40,095 nucleotides of DNA from Mollicutes bacterium (GTDB lineage Bacteria; Bacillota_I; Bacilli_A; RF39; UBA660), in contig JAAYPA010000029.1 of assembly GCA_012520055.1 (NCBI GenBank), positions 1 to 40,095 of the forward strand, read 5' to 3'. Position numbers and translations under genes: made by a program. The notes beneath the pieces are model-generated. The model made no database searches. It was not told the origin of the DNA and worked only from the letters and a program-made list of their open reading frames with translations. Below are positions 1-8,659 of this stretch, piece after piece. The first letter of the stretch is position 1, and every line of letters starts with the position of its first letter.

Positions 1-533
1 ATTGACAGTTTGACAGTTATATTTTGATTAGTAATTGTTTCATCTTCCCAAATATCTTCATTATCGGCATTTAACCACATTCTAAAATTATAGACATGAC
101 TTTCATTTCCATCAAAAGCACTGGTTACTAAAGTATAATTATTTAAATAACCTACTAAGCCTTGTTGAGGTTCTTCAATAAGCTCACTTAATTTTTTGTT
201 TTTATTATAAGTTAAACCATCTAAATCTATTTTTACATATTCACGGTTAGTGATTGTCGTAGTATTTACTACTGACATAACAATTTGATATTTGACATAT
301 GTGTTACAGTTATTACGCACAGTAAAACGATATGGCTGTGTTTCCATAGCCTCTACATATGTTAAAGGATAAGCATTATGTAAATTTAATGTATTTGAGT
401 TTCCTACTATTGAAACATCAACACAATCTAAAGTACTTACGATATTAGTACTGTTTTGTGTTGTTACTTTTCTGAATATGGCATATGTCCCACCCATTAT
501 CACAGTAGCTAAAATAATTATTCCGATAATCAT
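1..533 (-). CDS. Secreted/membrane protein with SipW-type N-terminal hydrophobic segment (TasA/CalY-like), 3' part outside the window
   Basis: Not in the ORF track because it runs off the window edge. Minus-strand reading from ATG at 533: MIIGIIILATVIMGGTYAIFRKVTTQNSTNIVSTLDCVDVSIVGNSNTLNLHNAYPLTYVEAMETQPYRFTVRNNC..., open to position 2. Confidence 0.7.
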   Translation of the reverse strand, partial: MIIGIIILATVIMGGTYAIFRKVTTQNSTNIVSTLDCVDVSIVGNSNTLNLHNAYPLTYVEAMETQPYRFTVRNNCNTYVKYQIVMSVVNTTTITNREYVKIDLDGLTYNKNKKLSELIEEPQQGLVGYLNNYTLVTSAFDGNESHVYNFRMWLNADNEDIWEDETITNQNITVKLS

Positions 534-568
534 ATATACTCTGTATTTAAAAGATAAAGTTCTCATAG
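530..568 (-). other. 12-codon ORF (MRTLSFKYREYI*) with strong SD, stop overlapping the downstream ATG (ATGA)
   Basis: SD AAAGGAG upstream of ATG at 568; TGA stop at 532-530 overlaps ATG at 533-531. Confidence 0.5.
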
Positions 569-639
569 AAATTTCTCCTTTATTATATATTATACTTTAA
601 ATATTAGTTCTTGACAATTTAAAAAAAGACTGATATACA

Positions 640-990
640 TCAATCTTGAGCTTTAAAGAATAAAGTCATGATAAAGGCAAATACGATAGCGGACACTATT
701 CCCGCACTTACCGGAACTAGTATCCCACTAAATAAACCTAATAAACCATCTTCAAGGTAACCACTATATGATCCGTTTAGTAAAAGATTACCAAAAGACA
801 TAATAGGAATATTTGCTCCTGCTCCTACTACTTTGACTATTTTATCATAAAAGCTACATACTCCTAAGACACTACCCAATACAACAAAAATAGTTGTTAT
901 ATGTCCCGGAGTAAAATTGGTATTATCTAAAATTATTTGACCTATTAAACATATAAAACCACAAAACAAAAATGAATATACTAAAGTCAT
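640..990 (-). CDS. spoVAE: Stage V sporulation protein AE (SpoVAE/SpoVAEb)
   Basis: 116 aa multi-TM protein, 'GAGANIPIMSFGNLL' motif, directly downstream of spoVAD. Confidence 0.88.
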   Translation of the reverse strand: MTLVYSFLFCGFICLIGQIILDNTNFTPGHITTIFVVLGSVLGVCSFYDKIVKVVGAGANIPIMSFGNLLLNGSYSGYLEDGLLGLFSGILVPVSAGIVSAIVFAFIMTLFFKAQD

Positions 991-1935
991 TTATACCACC
1001 TCCAAATAGATAGCATGACATATGGTTGGAACTGAATGTTTTTGATTAACTAAGACAGGACTGTGCAGTGATCCAGTTGCCAAACAAAGTATTTTTTTAT
1101 ACTTTTTATTATTAAAAATTCTTGTAACAAGTATAAGAGGTAATACTGCCGGTCCACTGGCTCCCGCATATTCAAAATCTTTATAAAATATTGCTCCGGC
1201 ATCTAGATGATTATTAATTTTAATATTATGTTCTTTTTTTAGAATCTCTTTAAATATTTCTGAACCGGTACTACCTAAATCTCCGGTTATTATTAAGTCA
1301 TAATCTTTTACTTCAGTTTTACTTTGATTTAAATAATCAACTAAGGTTGTAGCTGCTCCCGGAGCCATTATAGCTCCCATATTATGAACATCTTTAACAT
1401 AAGAATCAATTACTTTCCCCAATAAACCATTTACAACTTTTATTTTAGATGAAGTTTTCGATAATTTAATACCAACCGCTGCCGTAGCTGTAAAAGTACT
1501 TCGGTATGGTTTAGGAGCTCCATATTCGACTGGAAATCTGAATTGTTTTTCGGCAGCCAAATTATGAGAACTGGTTAAAAATATTCCTTCTCTTATAAAT
1601 TTTCCTTGAATAAAACCGGCTAAAGTAAGAAACGATGCAGACATTGTAGCACAAGCTGAGTATATTCCTAGTACCGGAATATTTTTATTAATTGTAGAGC
1701 TTCCTAAAGCTGTTAATTGATTAGTTAAATCTCCCCCAATAATTAATTCAGTATTAGAATTTACCAAATTATTTAAAACGGTCCTTTGCATCTTTATCTC
1801 CGCATCTTCCACGGTCTTTTCACCAAAGTAATAATCATCTATATACATGTCACATTTTTTTACATCATGTTCCTTCTCTAAAGGTCCAGCTACTATAAAA
1901 TAATCAGTTAAATAAACATCTTTAAAATTAAACAT
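991..1935 (-). CDS. spoVAD: Stage V sporulation protein AD (thiolase-fold)
   Basis: 314 aa; 'IYSACATMSASF', 'EYGAPKPYRSTFTATAA', 'DLIITGDLGSTG' typical of SpoVAD; operon context. Confidence 0.93.
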   Translation of the reverse strand: MFNFKDVYLTDYFIVAGPLEKEHDVKKCDMYIDDYYFGEKTVEDAEIKMQRTVLNNLVNSNTELIIGGDLTNQLTALGSSTINKNIPVLGIYSACATMSASFLTLAGFIQGKFIREGIFLTSSHNLAAEKQFRFPVEYGAPKPYRSTFTATAAVGIKLSKTSSKIKVVNGLLGKVIDSYVKDVHNMGAIMAPGAATTLVDYLNQSKTEVKDYDLIITGDLGSTGSEIFKEILKKEHNIKINNHLDAGAIFYKDFEYAGASGPAVLPLILVTRIFNNKKYKKILCLATGSLHSPVLVNQKHSVPTICHAIYLEVV

Positions 1936-2365
1936 AAATGATCACCTTTAGTATTGCTAAAAAGAAAGCTGCAATAATACCATATAATAAAATACAGCCG
2001 GCTAAACGAAATAAATAACCACCTAAGCCCGTAATTAATCCATCATTTTTATAATCAAGTGCACTACTTGTTATGGAATGGGCAAAACCGGTAATAGGCA
2101 CAATAAGTCCACATTTAAATTTCATAACAAGTTTATCAAAAAAACCTAAACCCGTAAAAAGACTTGCTAAAAAGATATAAATAATTAAAACCCAAGTTGT
2201 AGCTTCTTTAATCGGTATATGAGCCCATTTCACAATCAGACATTTTAAACCATCCGCTATAAAACCTAATGTTCCCCCCATTAAAAAAGCATTGAATGCA
2301 TTTTTCAATTTTTTCTCTTTAGGAGTAAATTTTTTAACCAGTTTTAAATATTCTTTTTTATTCAC
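1928..2365 (-). CDS. spoVAC: Stage V sporulation protein AC
   Basis: 145 aa membrane protein, 'GGTLGFIADGLK...FDKLVMKFKCGLIVPITGFAHSITSSALDYKNDGLITGLG'; overlaps spoVAD start. Confidence 0.93.
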   Translation of the reverse strand: MNKKEYLKLVKKFTPKEKKLKNAFNAFLMGGTLGFIADGLKCLIVKWAHIPIKEATTWVLIIYIFLASLFTGLGFFDKLVMKFKCGLIVPITGFAHSITSSALDYKNDGLITGLGGYLFRLAGCILLYGIIAAFFLAILKVIIYV

Positions 2366-2395
2366 ATTAGTTCACCTATTATATTATGAACAATT

Positions 2396-3046
2396 TTAGG
2401 CAGCAATATACTCTTTGATCTTTTTCTTACACTTGTTTTCAAGTCTTGAAACCTTAACTTGACTAATTCCTAAAGCTTCGGCTGTTTCAGTTTGAGTTAA
2501 ATCTTGAAAATAACGATAATCAATTACCGATTGTTCTAAAGGATCTAACGTTTCTATAGAAGAACTGATTAATATTTGATCATCTATATTGTTTTCTACT
2601 CCAATCATATCGGAAATCTTAACTTCTCCGGTTAAGGTTTGATATTCATCTTCTAAGCTTAACATTGTACTTGTCATTGAAAAAGCATCATAAGCTAATC
2701 TTTCATCTATTTCCAAATATAAACAAATTTCTGTTAAACTGGGTATTCTATTTAATTTTTGCGTAAGCTCATTTTTCGCTTTTTCGATTTCTTTTGCAAT
2801 CTTTAAATACTGTTTATTGATTTTTATGTCTCTACTTTTGTTAGCAAGTTCATACATTTCTCCAAAAACATATTTATAAGCAAATGACATAAAATCAACA
2901 CCTAAATTTTCATTATATTTACGATATGCTTTAATAAGACCTATACAACCAGCTTGATATAAATCAGAAATTTCCACATTATAAAATTTTTTAGCTATTT
3001 TGTAAATAAATAATTCATACTGAACTACTGTTTCTTCTTCAGTCAT
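2396..3046 (-). CDS. sigF: RNA polymerase sporulation sigma factor, sigma F-like
   Basis: 216 aa sigma-70 family; 'DLYQAGCIGLIKA', C-terminal 'TQTETAEALGISQVKVSRLE' closely resembling B. subtilis SigF; upstream of spoVA genes as in B. subtilis. Confidence 0.85.
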   Translation of the reverse strand: MTEEETVVQYELFIYKIAKKFYNVEISDLYQAGCIGLIKAYRKYNENLGVDFMSFAYKYVFGEMYELANKSRDIKINKQYLKIAKEIEKAKNELTQKLNRIPSLTEICLYLEIDERLAYDAFSMTSTMLSLEDEYQTLTGEVKISDMIGVENNIDDQILISSSIETLDPLEQSVIDYRYFQDLTQTETAEALGISQVKVSRLENKCKKKIKEYIAA

Positions 3047-3054
3047 ATTATCAC

Positions 3055-3372
3055 CTATACTTGAATTAGCTTTAACGCTACTAATTCATTTTTCACTATT
3101 TTAAATTCACTATTTAGAGTTAGATTGGTATTACATATTAAGCCATCACCTTGATTTAATTTAGCAGCTTCTATTCCCTTTCTTAATGATTCTCTACCAT
3201 AATTATCAATTATTGTAACAGCGCCTAAATTGTAAACAATATATTTAATTCCTTGTTTGCTAATTACCGGAATTAAATAATTATCTAAACTTCTAACGGT
3301 ATCTTTAGTTAAATTACCTTTTAATCTAATAAACAAAACACCTTTACGAAATTCCATATTGATTTTTAACAT
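3055..3372 (-). CDS. spoIIAA: Anti-sigma factor antagonist (STAS domain), SpoIIAA-like, lacking the canonical phosphoserine
   Basis: 105 aa; aligns along its length with SpoIIAA (GVLFIRLKGNL...IKYIVYNLGAVTIIDNYG); the usual DSSG motif is DNYG. SigF ATG follows after 8 nt. Confidence 0.75.
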   Translation of the reverse strand: MLKINMEFRKGVLFIRLKGNLTKDTVRSLDNYLIPVISKQGIKYIVYNLGAVTIIDNYGRESLRKGIEAAKLNQGDGLICNTNLTLNSEFKIVKNELVALKLIQV

Positions 3373-3575
3373 AATCTTCCCTCACTTTTAATATAGGTTA
3401 GTAATAATACTTTTTAAACATCTTCGACAAAACCTCTATTTATTTACCGGTCTAATTATAGAGGTAATTGACATAATATTAACTATTTATATTAATACTG
3501 TTATAAAAACTTTGATGTTTTCTTTTTACTTTTTTTAATTATTGATAATTAAATTGTCAGTTTTAAACCTTTTAC

Positions 3576-3604
3576 TGGACATTTACCTAAAAATGTAATA
3601 TAAT
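3576..3604 (+). promoter_or_regulatory. Predicted housekeeping promoter for the RNase J gene (TGGACA-N17-TATAAT)
   Basis: -35 TGGACA at 3576-3581, 17-nt spacer, -10 TATAAT at 3599-3604; ORF ATG at 3658 with AGGAGG-like SD. Confidence 0.6.
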
Positions 3605-3657
3605 GAATTTACTAAGCAGAACTTTTATTTTTTTATTTTAGGAGGATTTTAAACACA

Positions 3658-5325
3658 ATGAAACACAATGAAAATGTGACGACTATTTTTGCGCTTGGTG
3701 GTTTAGGCGAAGTTGGCAAAAACATGTATGTCGTCGAACATGATAATGAAATAATAATAATTGATGCCGGTATTTTATTTCCGGAAAATGATCTACTAGG
3801 TATTGATTATGTTATTCAAGATATAACTTATTTAAGGAATAAAGAAAAAAATATTAAAGCTTTATTCATAACCCACGGTCACGAAGATCATATCGGCGGT
3901 GTTAGTTTTTTACTGCAAAATGTTAATATTCCGGTTATTTATACCCCTGGTATTACCATTGACTTAATTAAAAATAAGTTTGCTGATCGTAATATTAATT
4001 ATAAGAATGTTGAAGTTTACAATAAAGACAGTATCTTTAAATTTAAAAATTTTACGGTTGAATTTGTGGGAACTACCCACTCTATTCCAGATAGTTTTGG
4101 CATAATAATCAGAACACCAAATGGCACTATTTTTACAACCGGAGACTTTAAATTTGACTTAACTCCAATCGGACCTATGGCTGATATTCATAAAATGGCC
4201 GCTTTAGGTAAGGAAGGCGTTAAAATTTTACTATCAGACAGTACTAATGCATTAACACCCGGTTTTTCTCGTAGTGAAAATATCGTCGATGAAGCTTTAG
4301 GTGAAATATTTGCCAGAAGCACATCAAGAATTATCTTAGCAACCTTTGCTTCAAACATTTATCGAATCAAACATATCGTAGAAACTTGCCGCAAAAATAA
4401 TCGAAAGATTGTTACTTTCGGTCGTAGTATGGAAAATGCTAAAGAAATAGCTTTAAAAAATAATCTAATTACTGATAGAACAATTTTTATTGATACTAAT
4501 GAAGCTAAAAAATACAAAAAAAATGAAATATGTATTTTATGTACGGGATCTCAAGGTGAACCACTGGCAGCTTTAACCAGGATAGCCGATGGTAGTCATA
4601 AACAAATTGAATTATTGCCTGATGATATTGTTGTCTTCTCATCCAGTCCGATTCCGGGTAATAAAGCAAGTATTAACAGAGTTATCAATAAATTATATTT
4701 AAGAGGTGTCAGAGTTTTCACTAACACTGAGCTATCAGATATCCACACTTCAGGTCATGCTAATCAGGAAGAATTAAAATGGATGTTAAGATTAATTAAA
4801 CCTAAATATTTTATGCCGGTTCATGGTGAGTACCGAATGTTAAAAACCCATGGTGATTTAGCCAATCTTTGCGGAGTTCCTAAAGAAAATATCTTCATTT
4901 GCAAAAATGGTGATACCATAGAACTTACTAAAGATGGTGCTAGACTAGGAAGAAAAGTCCAAGCCGGTGATATTTATGTAGACGGTTCCCGAGTTGGTGA
5001 TATTGGATCAGTAGTTGTTAAAGACCGTCAATTAATGAGTAAAGATGGTATTTTAGTAGCTATTATTAACATTGATCCAAGAACCAGAGAATTGTTAATT
5101 AAACCAAATATTACAACGAGAGGTTTCGTCTTAATTAATGAAAATGCTGAATTAATATCAAAAATAGAAACTAAAGTAACAGAAATTGTTACTAATACAA
5201 TTAAAACAACATATAACTATTTAGATTTAAAAAATCAAATAATTTTAGAGTTAAATCCCTTTATTAATAGTTTAACCGGTAGAAGACCAATAATAATGCC
5301 GGTAATTATGGAAGTTAATCGTTAA
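3658..5325 (+). CDS. rnj: Ribonuclease J
   Basis: 555 aa; beta-CASP metallo-beta-lactamase motif 'THGHEDHIGG', 'ALGGLGEVGKNMYVVE', 'MPVHGEYRMLKTHGDLA', 'TSGHA'. Confidence 0.96.
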   Translation: MKHNENVTTIFALGGLGEVGKNMYVVEHDNEIIIIDAGILFPENDLLGIDYVIQDITYLRNKEKNIKALFITHGHEDHIGGVSFLLQNVNIPVIYTPGITIDLIKNKFADRNINYKNVEVYNKDSIFKFKNFTVEFVGTTHSIPDSFGIIIRTPNGTIFTTGDFKFDLTPIGPMADIHKMAALGKEGVKILLSDSTNALTPGFSRSENIVDEALGEIFARSTSRIILATFASNIYRIKHIVETCRKNNRKIVTFGRSMENAKEIALKNNLITDRTIFIDTNEAKKYKKNEICILCTGSQGEPLAALTRIADGSHKQIELLPDDIVVFSSSPIPGNKASINRVINKLYLRGVRVFTNTELSDIHTSGHANQEELKWMLRLIKPKYFMPVHGEYRMLKTHGDLANLCGVPKENIFICKNGDTIELTKDGARLGRKVQAGDIYVDGSRVGDIGSVVVKDRQLMSKDGILVAIINIDPRTRELLIKPNITTRGFVLINENAELISKIETKVTEIVTNTIKTTYNYLDLKNQIILELNPFINSLTGRRPIIMPVIMEVNR

Positions 5326-6095
5326 CCTAAAGAGATATCTAAAATCATCATAATAATAAACCCAAGAATAAGATATAATGCCATTATATCTTTTTTTTCA
5401 TTTGTCATACTTTCCGGTATTAATTCTACTACTATGACATATAACATAGCACCGGCTGCAAAAGCTAGTAAAAAAGGTAAAATAAATTTCATTTTAATAG
5501 CTAAGAAAAGTCCTAATAAAGCCCCAATCGGTTCAACTATTGCGGTAAGTGCTCCAATTAAAAATGATTTCTTTTTAGAATAACCTTCCCGATATAATGG
5601 AAAACTGATTGCACTACCTTCCGGGAAATTTTGAATACCAATACCTAAAGCAAGAGTTAAAGCTCCCATTACCGTAGCTCCCGGTATTCCGTATATAACC
5701 GAACCAAAAGCCACCCCTATTGCCATTCCTTCCGGAAAGTTATGTAATGTTATCGATAAAATGATCATATTAAGTCCGCTTCTTTTTTTATTCTTTTGAT
5801 AAAACTTATCACCTAAAAATAATAATAATCCTCCACAAATAATTCCCAAACTGCATATTAACCAAGGAATAACATCAATACTTTCTGAATAACTTATCGC
5901 CGGATTAATTAAAGAAAACATTGTCGAAGCAAGCATAATACCTGCTGAAGCTGAAAGAAGTTTATCCATTTTAGCTTTATTAAGACTGGTAAATAAAAAA
6001 ATCATAGCTGATCCAGATGCAGTAATTAAAAATGTTATAGTACTGGCAATTAAAGTTTGAATAACCGGATTTAAATCAACAAAAAAACTAATCAT
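5322..6095 (-). CDS. ZIP family divalent metal transporter
   Basis: 257 aa; 'LHNFPEGMAIGVAFG' and 'IQNFPEGSAISFPLYREG' ZIP signatures. Confidence 0.92.
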   Translation of the reverse strand: MISFFVDLNPVIQTLIASTITFLITASGSAMIFLFTSLNKAKMDKLLSASAGIMLASTMFSLINPAISYSESIDVIPWLICSLGIICGGLLLFLGDKFYQKNKKRSGLNMIILSITLHNFPEGMAIGVAFGSVIYGIPGATVMGALTLALGIGIQNFPEGSAISFPLYREGYSKKKSFLIGALTAIVEPIGALLGLFLAIKMKFILPFLLAFAAGAMLYVIVVELIPESMTNEKKDIMALYLILGFIIMMILDISLG

Positions 6096-6140
6096 ATTAC
6101 TCTCCTCTAGAGTATGATATGATTAGTCATTTTAAAGTGT

Positions 6141-7694
6141 TTATTCAATTAAAGATTTAATTTTATCTTTATATTCTTCGATTTGTCTTTGCAACTCTTC
6201 TTTTTCATTAGTTAACTGATTATTCTTTTCTTCTAATTCATCTATTTGATATTCTAAATCATTAATTTGATTATAAAGACTATCTATCTCATTTTCATAG
6301 TAATTATAACGTTCTTGAACATAATGTTGATCTTTATAATAATCATTTAAATTTTTTCTTAAATTATCAATAACTTTTTCACTGGTTGTTATTATTAATT
6401 TTGTATTATCATTATAATTAAAATCATATATTTTTCTTTCTTTTAAATTATTAATAATTAAATCGATAAAATTCATAAAATTATCGATATCTATATGATA
6501 ATCATAAATATGATATCCACTAGCTTGTTGTTCAATTCTAATTTTATTAATATTTTCATAAGAATTAATTGATATATGAATACGATTTTTTAAACTATTA
6601 TCAACTACATATTCAATACCATTCCAGTAGTCAAAAAACATATCTTCTTCATAAGTATACTCGTAAGTATTATTAATTTGTTTTATTTCACTAGGTATAC
6701 CATTAATTACTTTGGTATTATGAAGATCAAGTAATAGAAAACCTGACCCAATGCCTAATCCAGCTATACTAACAATAAGCATGGTAAGTAATAAACGGAA
6801 ATTTTGTTTTCTGTTAAAAATAAAATTAAAGACAAAAACAATAAATAATATGTTTAAAATAATACTGAATATTATTATAATAAGAAAACTGAAATATTTA
6901 ACACCGGATAAAATTAAATAAATATCTAAAACTAATCCACCAAATAAACCAAATAAGGTAAATACAAACGGCATTGCAAAAAAGATTAAAAATATTTTTA
7001 TAAAGAATATTGATATCTTACCTAAAGTATCAAAGAAAGCAAAATTTGGAGTATTATATTCTCTAATAATTTTTTCTTCTTTAATTTGTTTTTTTTCATA
7101 ACTAATCTCTTCTTTTGGTTCTTCCTTATCTTTTTTACTTTCAACCATTACTAATTCATATTTATCTAAAAATCCAATTTTAAATATATAGATAAATAAT
7201 AAAACATAACCAACAAAATATGCCGCATCCAATAAAAAATTAATTATCTTTGATAAAACTTCAGCAACTTTAACACTACCAAACGAGTAAATAATATCAT
7301 AAATAGAATATTGAAAAGCATTTAACGGTATATATAATAAACCTAAAATGATTCCTACTATGACCATTAAAAATATACATCTTACCAGTTCTCCAAAACT
7401 CATATGAGTAAACATATTATAACTTTTCGATACTAAATCAAGAATACTATCAATAATTGATTTAAATCCGTTTTTCTTTTCGGAAGATACTTCTTTAATT
7501 TCATCATTAGTAAGTTCTTCTAAAGTACAATTAAATATTTTACATATAGCCAGTAATTTATCCATTTCCGGATATGTTTGACCACTTTCCCATTTGGATA
7601 CTGATTGTCTGGTAACATCTAACATCTCTGCCAATTCTTCTTGAGAATACTTTTTCTCTTTTCTTAAAATTTGTAGTTTTTCACTAAAATTCAT
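6141..7694 (-). CDS. Membrane-anchored XRE-family transcriptional regulator with C-terminal coiled coil
   Basis: N-terminal HTH 'LQILRKEKKYSQEELAEMLDVTRQSVSKWESGQTYPEMDKLLAICKIF', several TM segments, C-terminal coiled coil 'YNQINDLEYQIDELEEKNNQLTNEKEELQRQIEEYKDKIKSL'. Confidence 0.85.
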   Translation of the reverse strand: MNFSEKLQILRKEKKYSQEELAEMLDVTRQSVSKWESGQTYPEMDKLLAICKIFNCTLEELTNDEIKEVSSEKKNGFKSIIDSILDLVSKSYNMFTHMSFGELVRCIFLMVIVGIILGLLYIPLNAFQYSIYDIIYSFGSVKVAEVLSKIINFLLDAAYFVGYVLLFIYIFKIGFLDKYELVMVESKKDKEEPKEEISYEKKQIKEEKIIREYNTPNFAFFDTLGKISIFFIKIFLIFFAMPFVFTLFGLFGGLVLDIYLILSGVKYFSFLIIIIFSIILNILFIVFVFNFIFNRKQNFRLLLTMLIVSIAGLGIGSGFLLLDLHNTKVINGIPSEIKQINNTYEYTYEEDMFFDYWNGIEYVVDNSLKNRIHISINSYENINKIRIEQQASGYHIYDYHIDIDNFMNFIDLIINNLKERKIYDFNYNDNTKLIITTSEKVIDNLRKNLNDYYKDQHYVQERYNYYENEIDSLYNQINDLEYQIDELEEKNNQLTNEKEELQRQIEEYKDKIKSLIE

Positions 7695-7729
7695 AATTCA
7701 CCACTCCTGCCAAAAATATATTACGTAAC

Positions 7730-7792
7730 TCAGTTGCATTCTACCACATTTTAGTTGTTTTTTGTTAATTTTCAGTTGCATTTTAATTAAAT
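7730..7792. repeat. Three ~21-bp direct repeats (tcagttgcatt / ttagttgtttt / tcagttgcatt), candidate operator
   Basis: Conserved cores begin at 7730, 7751 and 7772 (exact 21-bp spacing), between the divergent regulator and SHOCT genes. Confidence 0.65.
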
Positions 7793-7821
7793 TTACTTTT
7801 TTAATATTTTAAACGTATAAT
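7792..7821 (+). promoter_or_regulatory. Predicted promoter TTTACT-N18-TATAAT for the SHOCT gene
   Basis: -35 TTTACT 7792-7797, -10 TATAAT 7816-7821, followed by AAAAGGAG SD and ATG at 7846. Confidence 0.5.
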
Positions 7822-7845
7822 TAATTCATAAAAAAGGAGTATGAG

Positions 7846-8217
7846 ATGTTTAATAATATAGGTAGAAAAATTAAAAAAGTGGCTAATGTTTTTTGTTGGA
7901 TTGGTATTGTGGGTTATATTATTTTAGCTATTTGCTTATTTATCACAGCCGGTTCTTATTATAATACCGGTGATATTGTTGCTTCCGGTTTTGTAATTTT
8001 ATTTGTTGGTCCTGCCCTTTCTTGGTTAGTTAGTCTTTTCATTTATGGCTTTGGAGAATTAATTGATAAAACAAATGAAATCAACGAGAATATAAATGTT
8101 GTAAAACACAGATTAGCAAAAGGTAATACTAAAAATAAAAGAAGCAATGAAATTGAAAGATTATATTCTGAAGGATTAATATCTGAAGAAGAACATCAAT
8201 TATTAATTAGTCAATAA
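7846..8217 (+). CDS. Small membrane protein with C-terminal SHOCT domain
   Basis: 123 aa, two TM segments and C-terminal 'NEIERLYSEGLISEEEHQLLIS' SHOCT-like motif. Confidence 0.75.
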   Translation: MFNNIGRKIKKVANVFCWIGIVGYIILAICLFITAGSYYNTGDIVASGFVILFVGPALSWLVSLFIYGFGELIDKTNEINENINVVKHRLAKGNTKNKRSNEIERLYSEGLISEEEHQLLISQ

Positions 8218-8320
8218 AAAAGTACATTAGAGTTAGTTTGATTAAATAAGACATCTAAAAAAAGAACATATGAGAAATCATATGTTTTTTAATTTGGTAA
8301 AATATAAATGGAGGGAAGAA

Positions 8321-8659
8321 ATGAGAAAAACAAAAAAGCATAAAACTTATACAATTGATGAAAAAAATGAAATAGTAAGAGAATATTTAAATGGTAAAAC
8401 AAGAAGTTCAGAACTGATAAGACAATATGATATCGCTTCTTTTTCAGTTCTTCAAAGATGGATAATACAATATCAAAAATATGGTTCTGTTCAAGACAAT
8501 CGTGGGAAATCTTCTAAAGGAAAAGGTAATTATACTAGAAAGAAGAAACTAGTCCCAGAACAAATGTCTAGAGAAGAATTAATTGAATATGTAAAGGCGG
8601 TTGAGGATATAAAAAAAATAACTGTCTTCCTAAAACACCAAAAGAAAAATATCAAATAA
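8321..8659 (+). CDS. IS3-family transposase OrfA (HTH/helix-turn-helix protein)
   Basis: MRKTKKHKTYTIDEKNEIVREYLNGKTRSSELIRQYDIAS...VLQRWIIQYQKYG; ATG at 8321 has SD GGAGGG; A8 tract at 8601-8608 fits -1 frameshifting. Confidence 0.85.
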   Translation: MRKTKKHKTYTIDEKNEIVREYLNGKTRSSELIRQYDIASFSVLQRWIIQYQKYGSVQDNRGKSSKGKGNYTRKKKLVPEQMSREELIEYVKAVEDIKKITVFLKHQKKNIK

